Assembly: GCA_029204225.1 (NCBI GenBank)
Contig: CM055110.1
Coordinates: forward strand, 43,890,612 to 43,954,611
Length of the DNA: 64,000 nucleotides
Direction: 5' to 3'
Source of the DNA: Diphasiastrum complanatum
Taxonomy: Eukaryota; Streptophyta; Lycopodiopsida; Lycopodiales; Lycopodiaceae
The first letter of the stretch is position 1, and every line of letters begins with the position of its first letter. Under the pieces are notes generated by a model that was not told where the DNA came from, did not search any database, and saw only the letters and a list, made by a program, of their open reading frames with translations. Shown here piece after piece: positions 11,375 to 23,089 of the stretch. The translations under genes were made by a program, and so were the position numbers.

Positions 11375-14300
11375 ATTATAAAGCTAAAACGTTTTGATTT
11401 CTTAAATCTGGGATATCTCTTTTGCATAAATGGATTTCAGAGGAATGATAGTTCTGCCACTCAGGTTGAAAATATTTGAAGGAAAAGTCCAGTTTGTAAT
11501 AGAGTGAATCCTTTTGTGGAATGCACTTATTACTGACTCTTCATGGATTTAGATATTTTCGTATGTCATCTTTCCAGTTAACTTTTATGGAAATTGATAA
11601 TTTCTTTAAAAGGAGGGGTGAAGTGATGGGATAATATTCTATCTGGGAATCTGTTGGTTGCATAGTTTTTGGAAGAGAACTAGTTGTGGTGTAGAAATGA
11701 GATTTCTGTCTGAGAGTAATTTCAGATAGATTCAGAGTAAGATACCTATTTGGAACTTTTTGAATAAGAGAAATTCTCTAGGGATTGTGTGGACAATCTG
11801 GAACTAGAATAGGTTTGAATTTAAATCATTATCTATAAGTAGTATAGAGAAAAGTCAAAGGTTACTAATTACATTTTGATTGGAATATGAGTAAGTTGAT
11901 TAGAATTTAAGTCTGAGAGTTCTGTATTGAATCAACCTAATCTTAGTTTGAGTGCTAAGATCAAATAGGGGTTGATTGAGTGGAAGAAATTATGTAATTA
12001 GAGGTAAGTGGGATTGGATAACTGTTGAAGGTGAATGTTATTCATCTCAGAAATTTCCCGGATATGTTATTTACTTATGAGAAATAGAAAATTTCTAGTA
12101 GCTGAGTTACAAGATTCTCAGTGAGATATGTCAATAACATATGTGGATTTTGGAGGAATCTGCCAGTTACAAATGTGGCTATGTACTGGGTCATAGTGAG
12201 ATTATTCACTTATGTGCACGATTAATCTTGTATGAATCTACAATGTATTCTTGGTTACTAGGGTTATTTGGTGCACTTAACCTAGTCGGTGAACATAAAA
12301 ATATGATCAAGTATTGTTTTGATAGATACTTGCAGAGTTAACAAATCTTTCTATGAAAGATTTATGGATACTGATAATTGATTTGTTGAGGATCTAAATG
12401 TGGTGTCATACTAGTATAATTGAATTTTGCACCTATACATTAAGATTTTGAGTCATTGGCAATTAACTTGAGTAGTTGATTACTCCAAGATGAAGTCAAT
12501 TAGTAAAATGATTAGCATCATGATTCATCAGTTAAAATTATGTGCATTGGATATACAGTATTCTTGGTATAGAGTATTCCTTTGTTGAGGAATAGACTCA
12601 GTTCGTTAGTGATTGTATCCTAGAGCGCTCAATTGGATAACGAATGATAATGGTTCCAAGAATGTGTTGACAGATCCTCTGATCCAGAGGATCTGTTGGT
12701 TTTAAAATTAATTCTTTCTTACTTCTACCTATCAGCAGAGATGGTGGGTTCTTCTTGAGATTGTCATTCTTGTTTTAAACCCAAGATCAAACAGAAGGGA
12801 ACAGATTGTCATTGTAGTATATTTTTTTTTGTGTCCTGCCTGTCAGAGGACTACTCAGGGTCGTCTCTCTTGAACGCACTTACATTCATACATAGATGCA
12901 AGCCAAGAACGCTCATTCACAGGTCAAAGTGCATCCCAAATGAACATTCAGCAGATTCTACAGCTATCTACTCCTAAAAATGAACTGAATCAGAGCCTAA
13001 GCATTACTAAACTGAGCTACACTTGCATAAATTGACAAAACAAGAAACAAGAACTAATCTATAGCATGTTAGAAGTCCAAGAATCAAGAAACCAACTAGT
13101 CTTTTGATTCTTGGACATCCCAAGAACATCAAGAACTGGATTGTAAAGAGATATGCAAGAACTACACCATAGATCCAGCCTATTTAGTTTACCTGAATGC
13201 TGGTCTCTACATTAATCCACAAACAAGAAAAGAAACTAATCCACTCTATGAAAGCAGCAAATCTAATCCACTCTACAATCCACAACCACACACAAAAGGA
13301 GGGAAGGGCCAGATCATAAATGCATCACTCAAGAAACAAGCATGATCAAGGAGCTCAATGGATGCACCAAACTCGTGAAGGCTCTTCTCATTTCAGCATG
13401 GAGTTGATACAATTCACAAAAAGCTCCTCTACTCAAAGAGGGAGTCTCTTAAATAAGAAAGAGAGCTCCTTAGGTGGCATCCTAGTGAAATTTCCACATT
13501 TTTCAATTTACAAGTGGAATAATGCTCTCCATTAGAGGTCACCATTAGAAGGTGGCTCACTCTACTTTCTTTAAGAGAGGTCTACTTGCATTTATTACAT
13601 TTGCCTAGAAATACTAGTCCCTACATGGTCATTCTATCTTCCGGGATTCACCACGAGGCTTACACAGTTCTTGCTTGCCATTCCTAACTAGCAGTTCTCG
13701 GCTCTCATACTTGGCTCTCAATCTTTGTTGGTCTCGTCCTCTCAGAGATCTCCTCGGTCTAAGGTGAGAGGTGTTCTTAAGTTGCTCTGTCCGAGTATAT
13801 CGGGGATTCGTCAGAATCAACCAACAAAATGATAACTGAATTTTTGAGAAATTCAGCAGATCTTTGGATATCTAGATTTAGTTCTAGATAGTAAATCTAA
13901 GTTTTTGTTGCTGAAGATGGTGGTGATATAATTCTGGTATGCTTTCTATCTCTGACTACCTGATGGTTTGGAATTTGATAACTCACATTTTGGTATGTTG
14001 AGTAATTTCCAATTTAACTAATTGAGTTGAGATTTCAGTTTAGCACTTTGAAAGTGCAAATCTCTTTACTCTAGTATTTTATTGAGACCTATTGGATCTC
14101 GCATGCATATCTCGTAAGGTAAGATTGTTTGTGCTTATCGAGAGTTTTTCTTACCTTAGTGGATGGTATTCTGCTACAGATTGTAGTCTATTTGTGTTTG
14201 TGTACAAGTTCAATCTAGGTCTCTAAACTATGGGAGACAGTAAAAACTATTAAGATTTAGATGGATTGTTGATTTCTTGCATGAGATGCTAGAAATAGGG

Positions 14301-14798
14301 CTATGAACTCTTTAGAAGTAATTACAGTACTGAGTACTATGGATTGAGTTATAATTGTTTGAGACTTGATCGATCTCCTAGAGATTTAGTTGATTGAATT
14401 GACGTATTTTAGAATATTTGGATATTCTAAGAATATTTGTACCAAGTAACACAATCATCGACAAGAAATTGTGGATAAGATTTAGACTATCAAAACAATG
14501 AAATTTTTTTAGCTTTTAGACTTGATCCCTGATATAAAAAGTTAATTCACCCAGAGGTTCATGTTAGAAGATAAACCATTTTGGAATATTTATTGCTTAG
14601 TGTGTCTTTGGATTTTGAGTTAGTACTCTTGTGTAGAATCAAACAATTGAAGATTTGTTGCATCTCTGAGTACCTATTCAAATGTAAAGATCAAACTAAG
14701 GATAATAATTCTTGTTTAAAAGTTGAAAGCTTAAGAAAAGAATTTCATGTCTTCTTTTTTCTCGTTCTTAGGACAGAACTAGTTTAAGGGAGGAAGAA
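11375..14798 (+). mobile_element. LARD-type LTR element, internal region, 3' part
   Basis: No coding frame longer than about 70 codons and no reverse-transcriptase motif. It aligns over most of its length with 29227-31808, except for an insertion at 12694-13826. It ends in AGTTTAAGGGAGGAAGAA, a polypurine tract, followed by an LTR. A long non-coding interior between LTR features is what defines LARD elements (large retrotransposon derivatives). The 5' part is missing, cut by the Copia-B LTR at 11374. Confidence 0.7.
12694..13826. mobile_element. Probable solo LTR inside the LARD interior
   Basis: This segment is absent from the homologous position near 30605. Its ends are a perfect inverted pair, TGTTGGTT...AACCAACA, the usual form of plant LTR termini. 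No primer site or coding sequence is attached, so it looks like a solo LTR. No target duplication is evident. Immediately to its left (12673-12693) is the palindrome GATCCTCTG-ATC-CAGAGGATC. Confidence 0.55.
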
Positions 14799-15279
14799 TG
14801 TTATGTCATATTCGGTTAAGGACCTGGGATAGTCCTAATATTGTAGACCGGCCCTCCGGTATTCGAGATTGTTGGTCATGCCGAGATATAATTCCATGTC
14901 AAGGCCAGTTTGTGAGTAATAACCTTGAGAGGACCCATACACTCTAATTGAGACATATGGAGTATTGCATGTATGTGTGACGGATATAGGTAGGAGGAGT
15001 GCACGAAGAGATGTGATCTATTCATAGTTTACCTGCATGGGGGTTGCATGGTTTCATGCACAGGACTCTACTCTCTATATAATGAGGTAGGGATTCTCCC
15101 GTCGACATATTGAGTCTAGGTTACCAGTTTCTCTTTTTTCCTCTAGCTTTCACATGGCATGGCTTGGGGGCTAGATCCAGGTTTTTTGATCTAGGTTTGG
15201 TTGGGCAGTTTGGCTCTATAGTCTCTCTTATTGTGTTCTCCTATCCTCATATTAGGAGTTATCCCTTATGGTCTTTATA
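14799..15279 (+). mobile_element. LARD 3' LTR, first copy
   Basis: Begins TGTTATGTCATATTCGG right after a polypurine tract. It is homologous to 31809-32285 and to the reversed copy 40609-40141. A TATATAATGAGG stretch near 15075 may be its TATA region. The exact 3' end is uncertain because no CA is seen at the expected place. Confidence 0.8.
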
Positions 15280-15664
15280 CTTTGTATTTCTAGAGTTGCA
15301 ACTACTTGGTCTTTGTCGTATGATATTGCAACATTTGGAATTCCGTTAGCAGAGTGTGTGATAATGTGCTAACATTTGCAAAATACATGATTTTAAAAAA
15401 AATCATGGTATCAATCATGAAGCATCATTATCTAATGATTCGATATCACAGAATATACCTTCTTGATCATTCTCATCATCACCATCACCATCAGCTAGTA
15501 AAGATCTCCATATTTATAATAATAAAATCATATAATTAGAGATGGGCTGAATTAATTTGGTGCATTTGTTGTGCATCATGTGACAAATGAAATCAATGTG
15601 ATAGCAAATGAATTAATGATACACAACTATGTATGACTTACCATCAATAATCATATTGCTCACA
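15280..15664. other. No gene seen
   Basis: Between the LARD LTR and the CATTAG end at 15665. It contains a CATCATCACCATCACC run near 15476 and is otherwise AT-rich without a supported frame. Confidence 0.5.
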
Positions 15665-15705
15665 CATTAGAGGAGTTCTCAATATCGAAAAGACCCTTTA
15701 AGGAA
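15665..15705 (+). repeat. CATTAG element D-side terminal inverted repeat (reversed half of copy 1)
   Basis: CATTAGAGGAGTTCTC followed by AATATCGAAAAGACCCTTTAAGGAAT. The CCCTTTAAG block is specific to the D side: the D-side end of copy 2 has CCCTTTAAGAAAT, whereas AB-side ends have CCCTTTGT. The first 35 bases differ from the end at 1085 at one position. Confidence 0.8.
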
Positions 15706-15919
15706 TGCCATGTAGGATATAGAAAAATATCAAAATTAAAAAAACAATATTGTTTATTTGCTTGCACACCCCACTCCCAAGGCCTTCCCAACTCCCAATG
15801 ATCTAACCACAGTGTCTATAGTCACAGTTAAAAACTGTTAACAGTTCGTAGTATAACTTACTAAATTAAAAAACATTCCCTCCATTGGTTACAAAAAGGG
15901 CAATATTTTCAATAGATCT

Positions 15920-16110
15920 AGAATATGACCGCCATCCCCAAATTCGAATCTAAAAAAATTGCAAAATGTTTACATATGCATTCCTTCCACAGAATGGAAA
16001 TATGGGTGCCATCTCCAATTATGAACGCCATCATCACTTTGGAATGGAGATATGAGCGCCATCTACCTATTGGAATGAAAAAATGAGCAGCATTTCCAAA
16101 TTTGGATCAA
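15920..16110 (+). repeat. Subterminal degenerate repeats upstream of D
   Basis: Four to five copies of a unit around GGAATGGAGATATGAGCGCCATCT, at about 15925, 15995, 16025, 16041 and 16074, between the D-side end and gene D. Similar subterminal repeats bind transposase in some plant DNA transposons; here that is only inference. Confidence 0.65.
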
Positions 16111-16235
16111 GCATACAAGCATGGAGTTTGGATTAATTGTACATAGTATATAATACAATCAAAGATGAGTACTTTGCTTTGCTTCATAGAATCTAGTCAT
16201 AGTACTTTGATGCAACTGATTACTCTATTATTTTT

Positions 16236-18886
16236 TTGATGATGATATTGTATCATCTACATGTGGATATCCCTATTGATTTGGCACCTTTGCAGAGAAG
16301 AGGAGGCAAAGGAATTCAAATATCTGTTGAGGATCGTTCTCGTTACAGGGCAGAAGAAAAAAAAAACTTGGATTTGTGGATAGATGGAACATTATATCCA
16401 CAAGATCCAAGCACTTTGACACATCCTACGTTCTCTTCAATAACTCATTTAGTTACATGGATATGCAATGGACATAGTGGATTACTAGGATATTGTGAAA
16501 GATTGCAGAACCATGGAAAACAACTTTATATGAATAAAGTTCACTTTTTAGAAGGTGAGTTAATTTGGATATCCTCTTATTGTCAAAATAGAGATTGTCA
16601 TCTCCAAAAGACATTAGAAGAAAATGAACAACTTAAAGAAAATAATGAATCATTACAGAAGATAACAATCAATACCAAATCAGAACTAGAGCAAATGTAA
16701 TCAGTCTTACAGTCTATTCGTATTGAAAACTTACAATTATTGAAGGATGTAAATTTGGCAAAGAAGAAGGCTGAAAGTAAGAAGCGAAAGCGAAAAAGTT
16801 GCAAGGATATTCAAACGCTTTCAAAAGGAGGTTATCAAAATAGAAGGATCCGTGCATTCAAGTAAGCATATTCTGATTTTTGTAAGTTTTTCAATGACAT
16901 TTGGATTTAATTTCAGCTATGGTGATATTTTGTTAACTATCTGTTTTTTTTTGCAGATCTGCATTAGTAGATCCTCGGAATATTAAAGACAATGCTTCAC
17001 TAGGAATGTCATTGGGCACAATATTGACTTGCAAATCCACTGAACGTATCATGATGAACAATAGGATTTCAAATGTAAAGTGTAAAATAGCAGAGTCTTT
17101 GATGGTGGAAATTCAAATTTTTTTAGATAAGACTATAGTTCAGGGTGCTTGTGATTTTGCGGGTATTAGCAGGGAAGCATATGCAACAATATTTAAACTG
17201 ATTAGAGAAGCTTTTAAGCAAGTTCAAACTAGAAAAGTCCCAATCCCTAGCACATATCACTTGAAGACAGAGAGGGATACATTAAACATAGGTATGCATA
17301 AGATCACTGGAACTCCATTTCATATTGAGGAGGTGTATGAAACTGATGGAAGATCGATATTCTATAATTCATCAAACAATTTATTCGTTGATCTAAATTA
17401 CTTACTGAGATACATCGTCACATTCTATGATATAACCTATAAAAAGGTGAATGGCAAAATAATCATAGTACTTAAGTTAGATGAGTCAGAAATTATGAAA
17501 GGGCAGAAGATGGAGAGGGTTAGTATAACTCTCATGAATGGTGCTCTATCACAAACAGAGAACCAAGAAGATTTCAGATTCAGTGTCTAGTCAGAAAATG
17601 ATATATGGTGGTTGGCAGTGTTTCAGGTAACTAGCCTCATTATTACATTACATTCATTGAATAGTATTAATACATTGTAAATTAAGTCTGATTAATTTTT
17701 TTGACAGGTGCTAAAAGAGGATCATGATATATTATCATGGATATTCTCAAGGACATCTTATCCTAGGATCATTAAGGATCATATGGATGGAGGACTTCTC
17801 AATGTTCCAGGAGTTGGAGACTTCAATGTTGAATGGCACTTAGCAGGTGATTTGAAAACATTAAAATGTATGTATAATGTCTCTCACGGTGCTACATCAA
17901 AACACCCTTGTTTGTACTGTATGAAAATGGCAAAAGATGTAACTAGGAACATAGGAATTACTAGAGAATATGCAGATCCAAACTGGAAGCCTGTGCTGCC
18001 TATCCCCTTAAAAAATGTGCATGTTTGCACTCTTCATGCAAAAGTTAGATTAATAGAAAAGATCATTTATCTTCATATAGTTTTTGTTTTGAATACTAAA
18101 CCAGCATCATTAGCAAAGGAAGCTATCTCTCGATTAGAAGATGTTTTATCAAAAGCAGACTCCATAAAGGACATGTAAAAATTTAAAAAGATGAAAAGCT
18201 TTCAGGAAAGAATGGGAACATGCCAACTAAGCCAAGCATAGGAGGAGCAAAAGCACGTCGTTTCCTATCAAATCATATTGATAGGGCTTCTAATATTCAA
18301 CACTCAGTCTGGACAGATATTATTGCTGCTAATCAAGACTTCGAGAAAGACGGCAAAACCAGAGTGCTAAAGTTGATGTATGGAAAAAGGTTGATAGTAT
18401 GATTGCTATTTCAAGAAAAGAAAAATACTCTGATATTGATAAGAAAACTGTCCAAAGGACTTGTGTCGAGTTTGTTAATGCAGTATCAAAAGCATGGGGA
18501 GATGATCACATCACTCATTACATGGTTAGTATTAAATTCTTAAAATGCTTTCAAATTTAAATATATATTTAGATCCAAACATAAGACTAACATTATGATT
18601 TTGACATATGCAACACATACTAAGAGATCATATAACATTTTTTGCAAATACATATGGAAGCTTGAGTGTATGGTCATCGCAAGGGATGGAGAAGTCACAC
18701 TGGCAAGCACGAGCAGCATTTCATCGAAATATACAACATGGAGGAACCAATGAAAAACGAAACTACATTTGGCAATCGTTTCAGTGGTTCTACCGCAGAG
18801 TTCAAATTCGACATATAACAAAGTCCACACAATACAACAAGTTTAGAAAAGCATGCAAGTTCATACAGGAAGAGAAAATTAGATGA
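16236..18886 (+). pseudogene. CATTAG element gene D: DDE-type transposase candidate
   Basis: Multi-exon. Exon 1 (from ATG 16236 to about 16863) has LDLWIDGTLYPQD, SGLLGY, then a coiled-coil segment and a Lys/Arg-rich end before GTAAGC. Exon 2 starts near 16957 (SALVDPRNIKDN) and has QGACDFAGISREAY. It also contains a first acidic centre in LKLDESEI (Asp 17480). Exon 3 (17708 on) has LAGDLKTLKC (Asp 17849) and a CLYC zinc-type pair (17908-17920), then HVCTLHAK. The last exon has HILRDHITFF and SSQGMEKSHW (Glu 18689). The order Asp-Asp-CxxC-His-Glu suggests an RNase H-fold transposase with a zinc insert. In-frame stops at 16698 and 17588 and frame changes near 18190 and 18400 make it a relic. 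The superfamily is not settled. Confidence 0.7.
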
Positions 18887-19020
18887 TTGTTGAGTACAAG
18901 ATCATCATTATCATCAAATCATGACATGTTCAGAATTGCTTTGCAAATTCATTGAACAAGAAAGGAGAAATACTCAATGTAAATGTATTGATTGTATTAT
19001 ACCAAAATACAAAGTGTCAA

Positions 19021-19310
19021 CTATTCATCATCAGATCTTGTGTCAGATTCTATGGTAGTATTGTCATGAAGAAATTCTTTGCTAGCGTATGCATCTAATA
19101 GATGTGCATTATCCTTATTTCCACTAAGCTCAATATAAGTGGAATACAATGAATAATGGGAGCTCCTAAAAGGAATATTCCCATCAGTAAAGCCTAAAAT
19201 GTTCAAAACATAAGATCTTTTGACAAAAATGATCTTATTTGTCTTTACAAATTTATGTCCTCCTAGGTAAAATGATAAAGCTTTAACTGCCATTATAAGA
19301 GTCTCCCCGG
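19021..19310 (-). pseudogene. CATTAG element gene E, 3' exon (reversed half of copy 1)
   Basis: The frame MAVKALSFYLGGHKF, KIIFVKRSYVLNILGF and SSHYSLYSTYIELS aligns with the end of E in copy 2 (MAIKSLSVCLGGHKY, KIIFVKRDLTIKILGY, SAMALYSGYIDMS). It converges with D, as in copy 2. The exon start is cut near 19311 by LARD sequence. Function unknown. Confidence 0.75.
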
Positions 19311-21135
19311 CTGAGACATGTGGTAGCTTTGAGTTGGATCAAAATCGGTTTTCTAGAACAACTCCGGAAATTCAAGTTAAATGGTTTTAATAGCATTGTA
19401 CCAAGGAATCGAATTCCTAAACTGGGTATATGGCTGAGAACTGTACTATTCATCTCTTTCTATCAAGATTGGCAAAAAAAATTTCATTTCCAAAATCGAC
19501 TATACAGCTTGACCAAAGATCAAACAGTACAAAAGGTTCCAAAATAAACTGGCTTAGCAAAAATGTCGAAGTGATAAAGCCCCAACAACATGCATATTGT
19601 CCCTAGAGAAAGGAAATTCAAAATCCTTTAACTCTCGTTACGAGAAACAATGCTAAAAAATCCAAGGCTAAATTTTGACAATCAAACACCAAGAAACCGA
19701 AATTTCTATCACTGGATTGGTACTCCCAGTAAATGGAGTTAAATTGTGTTTTTTTTTTCAATTTTCTTTTTTTCAAAGTAGTGGAACACCGATTAGTGGG
19801 TTATTGTGCTTTTGATGATTTAGGTCATTAAAATTGAACAAACCAAAAGCTTTTGGAATACTTGTTAAATAATTATTGGTGGAAAAATTATAGTATTCGG
19901 AGGTAATTCTTTATTCAACAATATTATTTTGGGGTGAATACAGTGTAGGAAGTACCTGAATCCAAATCTTACTTCCCATTAATTACAGATAATTTTAACG
20001 GAGTAATTCTTAAGCCAATAAGTGAAAAGGACGAATAGTCCAATTTTATTGGAAAAATTGTAATAATAGGAACTGATCAAAAGTAAAACTGATTTCATTT
20101 CCAGTTAAATTCCTATGATGGTTTGTATATTGATATTTCTACCCAGGTATAGGATAGAGATGAAATTGTTTCAAACTTTTTTCCTACAATAATTCATTTT
20201 TTTTACATTTACTAATGTCATTACGTCTTCTTGATACCTTAGCTGAAAGATTTTCAGAGAACTGAAAATTCTGAAAGAAGAAGAATTGACATCAGTGGTA
20301 GTAAGTGTGATTGGGAAATGTATTTCACAATTAGGATTTTGATAATCTCAGTAAATAATTGCTTAATACTAGTTATTAATTTCTTGGATAGAATTCATTT
20401 AGTTGAATTCATAACTTATATCTTTGTAACCATTGAGTTATCCACAGTTTTGGATGTCAATTGTGATGTTTAGAAGTAGAATCTGATATATGGATTACAT
20501 TGGATCTGTTAGCTGATTGAAGCTTGTTCCTAGAGTTAATGCTCTCTGATCCAAGGGAATTTGAAGCTTATCATTAACCTGTAAGGATTAGAATGTAGTG
20601 TTGAACCATGTTAATTCTTCTGTCTAAATCATAGAATCAGGTGTGGATTTGTGGTATCCATCTGATAGGCATGTCAACCATCCAAATAAATGGATTCTCC
20701 AGTATATGGGAACAAGAGATAATAATGATTATAGGTTTGCTAGATGATCAGTGGATCTCTAGAATATCATATAAAGCGGTTAAGGGTTTTCTGGAAGGAA
20801 AAGCTGATGGTATGGGACATCAGTATTTTGAAAAGAGAATTCTAGGACTGTAAAGATCTGATGGTCAATGGTGTGTTTTAGTACCTAGTCGCGATATGGG
20901 AAAAAAGAAAACCATTCGATCAAATGTGGGGTATTTTGGAAAATTTTGAGGTTGAATCTAGATCCCAATGTGGTATCTCATTATTTACAAAATTAGAGGC
21001 CCTCAAATCTATTTTTCGCTTTCTGAATTAATCTTTTACTTCTTAGTAATTTCTCGAATATAGACATCAGACTGGTTATATGATTCTTTCCAACATGAAG
21101 TTATTCTTCTGAAAGACTGTTATGTCATATAAATT
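19311..21135 (+). mobile_element. LARD internal region, 5' part, second copy
   Basis: Non-coding. The stretch 20040-20350 matches the reverse complement of about 38880-39200, which lies downstream of a LARD 5' LTR. CATTAG copy 2 interrupts this element at 21136, and the 3' part resumes at 29227. The 5' LTR is not present at the left border. Confidence 0.65.
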
Positions 21136-21176
21136 CATTAGGGGATATTAGAACTCAAAATGGGCCCTTTGTCAAG
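21136..21176 (+). repeat. Copy 2 AB-side terminal inverted repeat
   Basis: Pairs with 29186-29226. The core CAAAATGGGCCCTTT is identical at both ends and the first ten bases CATTAGGGGA are identical. Confidence 0.85.
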
Positions 21177-21584
21177 ATGTTGTTTTTGACTTCACACGCT
21201 TTCAACGCTTATGTGTCCCAATGAATGGTGTCCATCTGTGATGAGCTGTAACAATGTTTGATGGACGAAAATTGTATTTAACTTTCCCAGCCAAATTTTC
21301 ATGATTTTCAAATATCCCGCCGGGTAGAACAAACAATTGTGATTGGACCACAGTTACTGCCCGAATACTCTTATGCTGCTCGTCATTGTTCACTCGAGGT
21401 TGATTTGACGTCAATAGTCATAAACTGTTGTTAACTAATCCTTGTAGTTAAGGAACTTTTTGTCATTCATAGGTATACCTCTCATTTTCTTCATTCTATC
21501 TCTCATTTTCTTGTCATTCTTAGGTTTACCTCGCAATCTCTACATTCTCTCCGATCTCAGCCTACGTACTCGTATTTTTTACTA

Positions 21585-22926
21585 ATGGCTACACATAATC
21601 GGAGACCAAGAGGAACCATTGATGCAATCAATATTTGCAATGAAAAAAATGCAGAAGATCAATGGATACCAAGAATATATCAAAAATATCAATGGATCTT
21701 GATGCATCCCTCTGCAAAAGGCTCATTCCAAAAAAGAAAAAGATCGGATAACATGTATAGAAGCTCTTGGAAAGGCTGGATAATGGATTTTTAAGTATCA
21801 CTTGCCGGTCAATCTATCATGGAAGTTGTAGTTCAACATGCTTATCTTCCCAATGAGCTCAACATTCATGATCAGGATCCAAATGATAGAAAAAAATGCA
21901 ATTGTAAGTTTTCATATTCAATTTTTTTGAATTTAGCATTTTCTTTAAATTATATTTTTCTTGAGATGTTTTTGTTGGTTTTGCATATTTGTATCCATCA
22001 AATTTCTTTGAATGGCAATCAGTTCAAGCGATTGCAGGAATAATCAATGTCATACATTCAGATATCGGTATTTTACAATATAAAAGTCGTTCTGCAAATC
22101 ACTTTTAGAGTCAGGAGTTTTTTTTTATGATCACACCTATTTTCCTGATAAAATGGCTTAGTTGGTAGATTAGAGCCATATCCTCTACCAGATTTTTCAA
22201 GTGAGGAATAGATTTCTCCTAATGCAGCAATTTCAGAAAGTTTTCGATCTAGGCTATATATTGATGTTCAGAGTATATTAAAATGTAGCACTGGATCAAA
22301 AAATAATAGATTAAGTTGGTATCTACCTTTTACTATTTTTGTTGATTTTTTTTCCAAATGCAATGTTCGGAGAACGAAAACAATGTTTATTTGTAAGGAC
22401 TTGAGTGTTGATATAATCGTCGAGTTGTTGGATGACGGTTGGGATACAAAACAAAATCAACAAGTTGAGTGCAGAGTATGTTACTCATCCATGACATTTA
22501 GATATCACATCGAAAAACAAATGCTCACTTTGCTGCTGAATCATAGAAGATGGATTAAATGCAAAAATGTTTGGAAGCCACTTGATCAAGATTTTGGTAT
22601 AAACCCTCAAGAGCAACTTCAGATAACAGTGAAAAGAAATGACAACATTCTTGCAATGTTGAGATCGAGGAAGATTGGTGTCTCAATCACATTCGATCAG
22701 AACTAGACATGTTGCAATTTGATCTACCTCAGTACTATCAATTTCGATTGAATGGTGTAAAGGTACGTTATGCCATATAAAAATATTTCTTTTTTTCTAT
22801 TTCTAAGTGAATCAGTTTCATAGAATACATAAGTAAAACAATTTCTTTGTGTAGGTAAGAGTAAGGCAGAAAAAGCATATAAAATACAAAGACATTGGAA
22901 TATCCATCGAAATTGAAGATCCATAG
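21585..22926 (+). pseudogene. CATTAG element gene AB, copy 2
   Basis: ATG at 21585 starts a frame with RRPRGTIDAINICNEKN, QWILMHPSAKGSFQKRKR and, after an in-frame stop (21792), AGQSIMEVVVQHAY..KKCNC, with a GTAAGT donor at 21904. Exon 2 begins near 22021 (QAIAGIINVIHSDIG) and contains FVDFFSK.., TMFICKDLS, DDGWDTK and FRYHIEKQMLTL; several stops lie between 22100 and 22330. Exon 3 (about 22857-22926) encodes HIKYKDIGISIEIEDP and a stop. The three-exon structure is the same in copies 1 and 3. The function is not recognised. Confidence 0.75.
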
Positions 22927-23089
22927 ATTATGAACTATGGAATTTTGTATTATGTAATACAATTTTTGTATACATCATTTTTTCAAATATATCAACCACT
23001 TTTTCTATGAGGCTCTTTCAATTCTATGATCTCCATTTCCATGGTGCAAAACACAATGTAATTGCAACTGGATAATATGAGTTTTTGAT

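Noticed and set aside
21118-21135. TGTTATGTCATA resembling the LARD LTR start
   Set aside because: Only about 12 bases match and the following sequence is the CATTAG end; there is no LTR here.
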